Shown here: positions 59,471 to 64,000 of the stretch, piece by piece
Layout of the letters: every line of letters begins with the position of its first letter
How positions within the stretch are numbered: position 1 is the stretch's first letter
Source of the DNA: Tubulanus polymorphus
Taxonomy: Eukaryota; Nemertea; Palaeonemertea; Tubulaniformes; Tubulanidae
Length of the DNA stretch: 64,000 bases
Direction: 5' to 3'
Assembly (NCBI RefSeq): GCF_964204645.1
Contig: NC_134035.1
Coordinates: 10,354,501 to 10,418,500, forward strand
Notes under the pieces: model-generated
The model's database searches: none
Told to the model about the DNA's origin: nothing
What the model saw: only the letters and a program-made list of their open reading frames with translations
Made by a program: the position numbers and the translations under genes

Positions 59471-60990
59471 CACGTCGGCATTTGAAACTTACTCGTTTGA
59501 AGTCGGACATGTTCGTAGCCATCACAGGTGAACCAATAAATCCAAAATAGATAATAACGGTCGTCTCTTCAACTCCTTGATTATCATACGAATATCTGGA
59601 AAATTAACATAATGCGTAGATAATTAACTCGAATAAAACTCAATGTCTCCAAAGTCCCCAAAAATCTTTGAATTAACGACAAGTAGACTGTGCTTCAGGT
59701 GAAAAACTAAATCGTGTTGAAATCAGCCTTTTCTAGAGTCAATCTTTAAAAGAATCGTAGAGAATCAATCTTTAACTTCCAATAGTCGACTAAGTAAGAC
59801 TAATAGAAATTCATTGAATTTGGCAGTTTTTTTTCAAACTCTTTCGAAGCTGCTGTAATTTTTCTATTTTTTTCGAATTTGAACTGTAACTGTTTTAAGT
59901 GTTGAAATATGAAATGATTTTCATTCTTACCAAAACGCTGGAAACATTTTGGAATTTGACGTATCATAACGGTATTAAAGTTCTTTCTTTTACATCGTCT
60001 GTGGTCAATCTGCGATCAAAAAGAAACAAGATGAAAGAGACTCAGGAAGAGAGAGATGGGGAGACTCGGGGAGAGAGATTGGGGGAGGGGAAAAATGTTT
60101 AAAACTTACTGTATTTTCTGAATTGCCTCCATACTTTCTGCCGAGTCGAAGTCTAAAGTTTGCGGTTTATTCGTGAAAAGTCAAATCGTTTTTGGTGCAG
60201 TTCCGTCTGAAAAATTCAGTTGAATAATTTGAGTTTGAATGTAAGGAGTTTTAAGGCAGAAACTTTCAAAATCTGAGGAAGTGTCTGCATCACTTTCAAA
60301 TCCCAATTACTGTAGACTCCTCATAAATGGGTACTGGTTATCTCAGTAAGCCGTCAATTCAGTGTTTTGTAAGCAAGTTTTATCCTCAGCACTACCTTAA
60401 CTTGGCTTCTTATTCAGTATCTGGCCTACCCAGTAATTTGGTTATGAAAAATCCTCGTCCCAACTTTACAGATTTAGGTATAGTCTAATGTACAACTACA
60501 AACATTTCTAATTGACTATTTCTCAAAATTGAAGGAGTTTCAAGCACCTTTTAACAGCTTTTTCAGTTTAAAAGGAGTTTTGAAGGAATCAAGGAGACAT
60601 GGGGACCCTGTTTAAAGGAATCAAGGAGTCTGAGGGACCCTATTTAAAGGAATAAAGGAGTCGTAGGGACGCTGGAGTTTCTTACCGTCTGGGGCGTACA
60701 TCTTTATGTAACAAATGTAGTTTAACAGGTTGTGAGAATTCGAGGGAAATTATCAACTGTTCGTCGCAGTCCGACTGTAAATATCCGCCTTAAGGAGAGA
60801 GAGCGTGTTTCAACTTGTGATCGTTCGATTCGTTTAAACATTCCGAACCGTTCATCTGTATCATCTTAGATAAAGCAATCTGTAAATATTCATGAGGTTC
60901 ATTTCAATATTTATGAGGTCTGTTTGAATATTCATGCGTTTAATCTTAAATTTTCATAATCGGCCAATCAGTTAACAGCTGAGGAATGGG

Positions 60991-61455
60991 ACAGAGTCTA
61001 CTGTATTTCACAAACTCTTACTCAGTAATTGACACCAACTCGGGGTAGAATATTACCAGTCTCAACTTTACCGCAGTAAGAGACAGAGTCTACTGTATTT
61101 CACAAACTCTTACTCGGTATTTGACACCAACTCGGGGTAGAATTTTACCGGTCTCAACATTACCGCAGTAAGAGTCAGAGTCTACTGTATTTTACAAACT
61201 CTTACACAGTATTTGACACCAACTCGGGTAGAATATTACCAGTCTCAACTTTACTGCAGTAAGAGACAAATTCTACTGTATTTCACAAACTCTTACTCAG
61301 TATTTGACACCAACTCGGGGTAGAATTTTACCAGTCGCAACTTTACCGCAGTAAGAGGCAGAGTCTACTGTATTTTACAAACTCTTACACAATATTTGAC
61401 ACCAACTCGGGTAGAATTTTACCAGTCTCAACTTTACTGCAGTAAGAGACAGACT
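60991..61455. repeat. 92-bp minisatellite, five copies
   Basis: CAGAGTCTACTGTATTTCACAA-type starts occur at 60991, 61083, 61175, 61266 and 61358, a period of 91-92 bp, with a sixth partial copy near 61448. It fills the TXNL1 intron between exon pieces 60686-60864 and 61468-61607. Confidence 0.85.
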
Positions 61456-61607
61456 TCACAAACTTACATGGCCTTTAACTTCAACTGTTTCATCACTTTC
61501 TCCTGGCTCTTGATAATGCTTTTTGATGTTTTCCTTTCGACTTTGACCTTGTTTTTGAAGAAGGTGAAGGTCGGCATCGCTGAGATATTGTACCGATTCG
61601 TCACTTC

Positions 61608-63157
61608 CTAAAAATCCGACGAATAAATCAATGAAGCAAAATTAGACGGGGTTTTTGGACGCTTAAAGTACGGTCGAACTCATCTCACTAGGACTTACGG
61701 TCAATTAATCGATGTCGACTTTTAGAAAAAACAGCATTATAATATTTGGCGGCGTATCCTTCGAAAACAGGCGCGATTCGATGACAAGGGCGCCACCTAC
61801 AGATAAATCAACAAATACAAACAGATCCGTTAGTACACAGAGGTTAAGTGATAGGGTTAGGGTTAAAGCAAATATTAAAGGTTAAATAATGCCGGATTCG
61901 TTAATCTCTTTGATTCGTGATTGAGGTTACTTTCTGAAATTAAACCGATAGGCTATACAATACATATACTTACAATTAAACCTGGATTGACTTTTCAATT
62001 CGTATCATCCGTTTTTCAAACTGACTTTTCAATTCGTATCATCCGTTTTTCAAAATTACTATGATACAACAACAATTCATTCTGTGCATGTTGAGCTCAT
62101 TCAATTTAAATAATATGTATAACTTGTAATTCTTAAGAAAACCTGTATTGTACCTGAGTTGTATTTCAAAAAATCAACATCAGAACACACACAATAACCA
62201 GTCTATTATGTATGTAGACTAATATTAGTTTGCTGTCCTGTACTTTATTACTGTAAACCAATGATATGCTTTGTAATTATATTAAGGTGTAATAAAGTTA
62301 TTTTGAATTTGAATTTGGTCCACGTGACCTTCACCGAGGTCAGTGACATCTAGGAGTAGAGAATCGAACCAGCCTATATAATATTTAATTGTATTTAAAC
62401 ATGAATGGGGGCCGTTTTGGAGATCATAATGGATATTTGTAGCATTAACAGCTTCATTATATTGATATCTACTGTATTTAAATTCAGTGGTGAGTTAATC
62501 CATGGTCGAAATTCATAAATTCAGCAAAATTGGGTTCGTGTTCGACGTGTGTAGGATTAATTAAATAAATGATCAATATCAATTCAAATTTAAAAGTAGA
62601 AGATCTAAAAAAAACCGTCCGATAACATTTCACTGCATCGCTCATTTAGACCCTTGAAACGATATGACTAAAACGACAGCATGAATTGATTGGCTCATTA
62701 TAACACCATATTCGATATTATTCATGATAGTGTCCAAATTTTATTTGGCGCGGCAACTTATTAACCACAGACTCTCTTTTCTTGCCACTAGTATCAAACA
62801 CTGACGACAGGCCGATGGGGTGAAGTTCCGTTATAGGTGTTAATCTCTGTTTCAACTTGAGCTAGGACACCTGATGTCCTCTCCTCAATTCAAGTTGAAC
62901 TAGACATAAGTCGACTAATTTACAAAGTATAAGTGAAACTGGATGTCAGTTAGTCATTACCTGAAGTGGTCGACCAGGATCGAACCGGTCGCTGTAGTTC
63001 GAACCTACTAGTTCAAAACTGCCTGTGAAATGCAGGGTTAGGGTTATTTTCCACTACTGTAGGCTTTCTAGGCATGTAGGCCAGTACCCTAAATCGATGG
63101 TCGGAATCTGAATCAAGATTTCTTAATCCTTTTGAAATTTTTCTATTTCAAATTTAG
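61608..63157. other. Repeat remnants, no gene seen
   Basis: It contains a 33-bp perfect tandem duplication (TGACTTTTCAATTCGTATCA...; about 61989-62056), a LINE/SINE-like tail (AATAAAGTTATTTTGAATTTG, near 62290) and, on the minus strand near 62955-62980, GGTTCGATCCTGGTCGACCA, a tRNA B-box-like sequence that suggests a tRNA-derived SINE fragment. No full tRNA can be folded from it by eye. Confidence 0.45.
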
Positions 63158-63463
63158 ATCAGTTACGGACGGTAGGTATGGAGCTATCTCCGGCCGGTCC
63201 GATCACTGTCCCAGATGGCGCCACTGTGCATATCAACTGCAGCGTAGACCTGCTGATAATTCCGCGGAGGACGATACACTGGGACGTCGCCGGCATGAGA
63301 CCGGCGTTGAAACGAAAAATCGCTCAGAAATTCGTGACTCGCGACACGCTGCAGATAGTTATACAACAAATACGCGCCGAAGACGCAGGCCCGTTCTCGT
63401 GTAAAGCTGAAAATAAATATGGCTTCCTCTTGTATAAAAACGTTCACATTTGGGTTCAGTCAA
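63158..63463 (+). CDS. Immunoglobulin (I-set) domain exon
   Basis: The exon lies between AATTTAG and GTAAGT and is open throughout. It begins with two bases of a split codon and ends with one, so both introns are phase 1, as usual for Ig domains. The fold markers are present: Cys in INCS, Trp in TIHWDV, and the second Cys in EDAGPFSCKAEN, where Phe replaces the usual Tyr of the D-x-G-x-Y-x-C motif. Such domains occur in cell-adhesion and receptor proteins. Neighbouring exons are not visible, so the gene cannot be named. The exon may belong to a gene continuing beyond 64 kb. Confidence 0.8.
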
Positions 63464-64000
63464 GTAAGTATTCTATCAGGATCCTTACAACTCCTCGATT
63501 CCTTAAAAACTCTTTCTAAATGGAAAATTTTTTTGAATATGCTTGCTTTGATTTGAGCATTATCCTGAAACTCCTTTAATACTCCTTCAATTTTGAGACA
63601 TAGGCTCTACCCCTGAATCGGTACAGTAGAACCAGGATCTTTTTGTGAACAAATAAGAAACCGAGTTTGGTAGTGTCAATGATAAAAATTTGCTCAAAAC
63701 GGCTGAATTAACAGTTTACTGAGATAGGCCTAAACAGTTACTGATTTTGGAGGAGTAGACTGGAATAATTGATGTTAAAGTGGTGCAGATAATTCGTGGA
63801 AATATGAAATTCTCTCAGTACTCCTCTTATCCACAAATGACTGATCTGAAGGGAACTGGTAGATTTATTGCATAGTTAAACCATATAGTTAAAACTTTTT
63901 GATTGATAGTTGTCGAAGGTCAGTCTCGGGTCGTTAGATTGTCTATAAAACTAAGAATGATGTTCTTATACTAGTTTTAAATCAAAGGGAGGATTGCGCA
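63464..64000. other. Intron or intergenic sequence
   Basis: I see no coding segment after the Ig exon up to the window end. Confidence 0.4.

Larger units (their letters stand above)
58422..61607 (-). pseudogene. TXNL1: Thioredoxin-like protein 1 (PITH domain) pseudogene with introns
   Basis: Six exon-like pieces keep splice signals: 61468-61607 (thioredoxin part, SAMPTFTFFKNKVKVE), 60686-60864 (SECLNES...SDCDEQLIISLEFSQPVKL), 60110-60206 (LFTNKPQTLDFDSAESMEA), 59931-60009 (YVKFQNVSS), 59493-59596 (EETTVIIYFGFIGSPV...MSDFKR) and 58422-58571 (VAGKKGESLIEGQYR to TGA). These match TXNL1, a cytosolic thioredoxin with a C-terminal PITH domain that associates with the proteasome. Lesions are a deletion/frameshift in the thioredoxin exon, a stop (TAA) and a frameshift in 60686-60864, TGA in 60110-60206, TGA in 59931-60009 and a frameshift at the start of 59493-59596. 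No exon with the CGPC active site was seen to 63 kb. Retained introns argue against a processed copy. Assembly errors could explain some indels but not all stops. Confidence 0.8.

Noticed and set aside
62940-63020. tRNA gene on the minus strand
   Set aside because: Only a B-box-like sequence is clear. Acceptor stem and A box could not be aligned, so at most it is a SINE fragment.

Overview
The window looks like nuclear DNA of an AT-rich invertebrate animal, probably a lophotrochozoan. The evidence is split genes with GT/AG introns, metazoan gene families (ACOT/BAAT thioesterases, a TXNL1-type gene, an immunoglobulin-domain exon), many transposon remnants and a long satellite array. No species can be named from sequence alone.

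Positions 1-12742 are the right-hand part of a large virus-like DNA element of the Polinton/Maverick (adintovirus-like) class. It carries a DNA-packaging ATPase (+ strand, cut by the window edge). On the minus strand, in one compact cluster, are a zinc-finger protein, a double-jelly-roll-type major capsid protein, a coiled-coil/membrane protein, a conserved unknown protein, three small membrane proteins, two further small proteins, a probable minor capsid (penton-like) protein, and a protein-primed family B DNA polymerase. Most genes share a T-tract/AATAAATG leader. The copy is inactive: the polymerase has two in-frame TAA codons, one gene has a TGA plus a frameshift, and another has a frameshift. 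The end next to the polymerase is a 267-bp palindrome with AG...CT tips. The element lies in the 3' flank of a duplicated host gene.

Positions 12743-24590 hold four tandem intronless copies of an ACOT/BAAT-like acyl-CoA thioesterase gene, all on the minus strand. A 2371-bp terminal-inverted-repeat transposon with a 9-bp target duplication sits between copies 1 and 2. Copy 2 has a different 5' end.

Positions 24590-32600 are repeat-rich and hold a Penelope-like end with a hammerhead-like core, a 2.2-kb fold-back element, diverged repeats and a LINE remnant. Positions 32600-52450 are a satellite of about 20 kb with 236/243-bp alternating monomers (479-bp dimer, larger 1200- and 2889-bp periods). 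Every monomer keeps two splice-acceptor-like motifs and a splice-donor-like motif on the minus strand. A terminal exon-like unit at the left edge and a distant relative at 56.2 kb suggest that the array is an amplified exon-intron unit of a host gene.

Positions 52450-58400 contain degenerate repeats and inverted reverse-transcriptase fragments. Positions 58422-61607 hold a TXNL1 (thioredoxin-like 1, PITH domain) gene on the minus strand. It keeps its introns but has several stops and frameshifts and no visible thioredoxin active-site exon, so it is best read as an unprocessed pseudogene. An Ig-domain exon (+) lies at 63158-63463.
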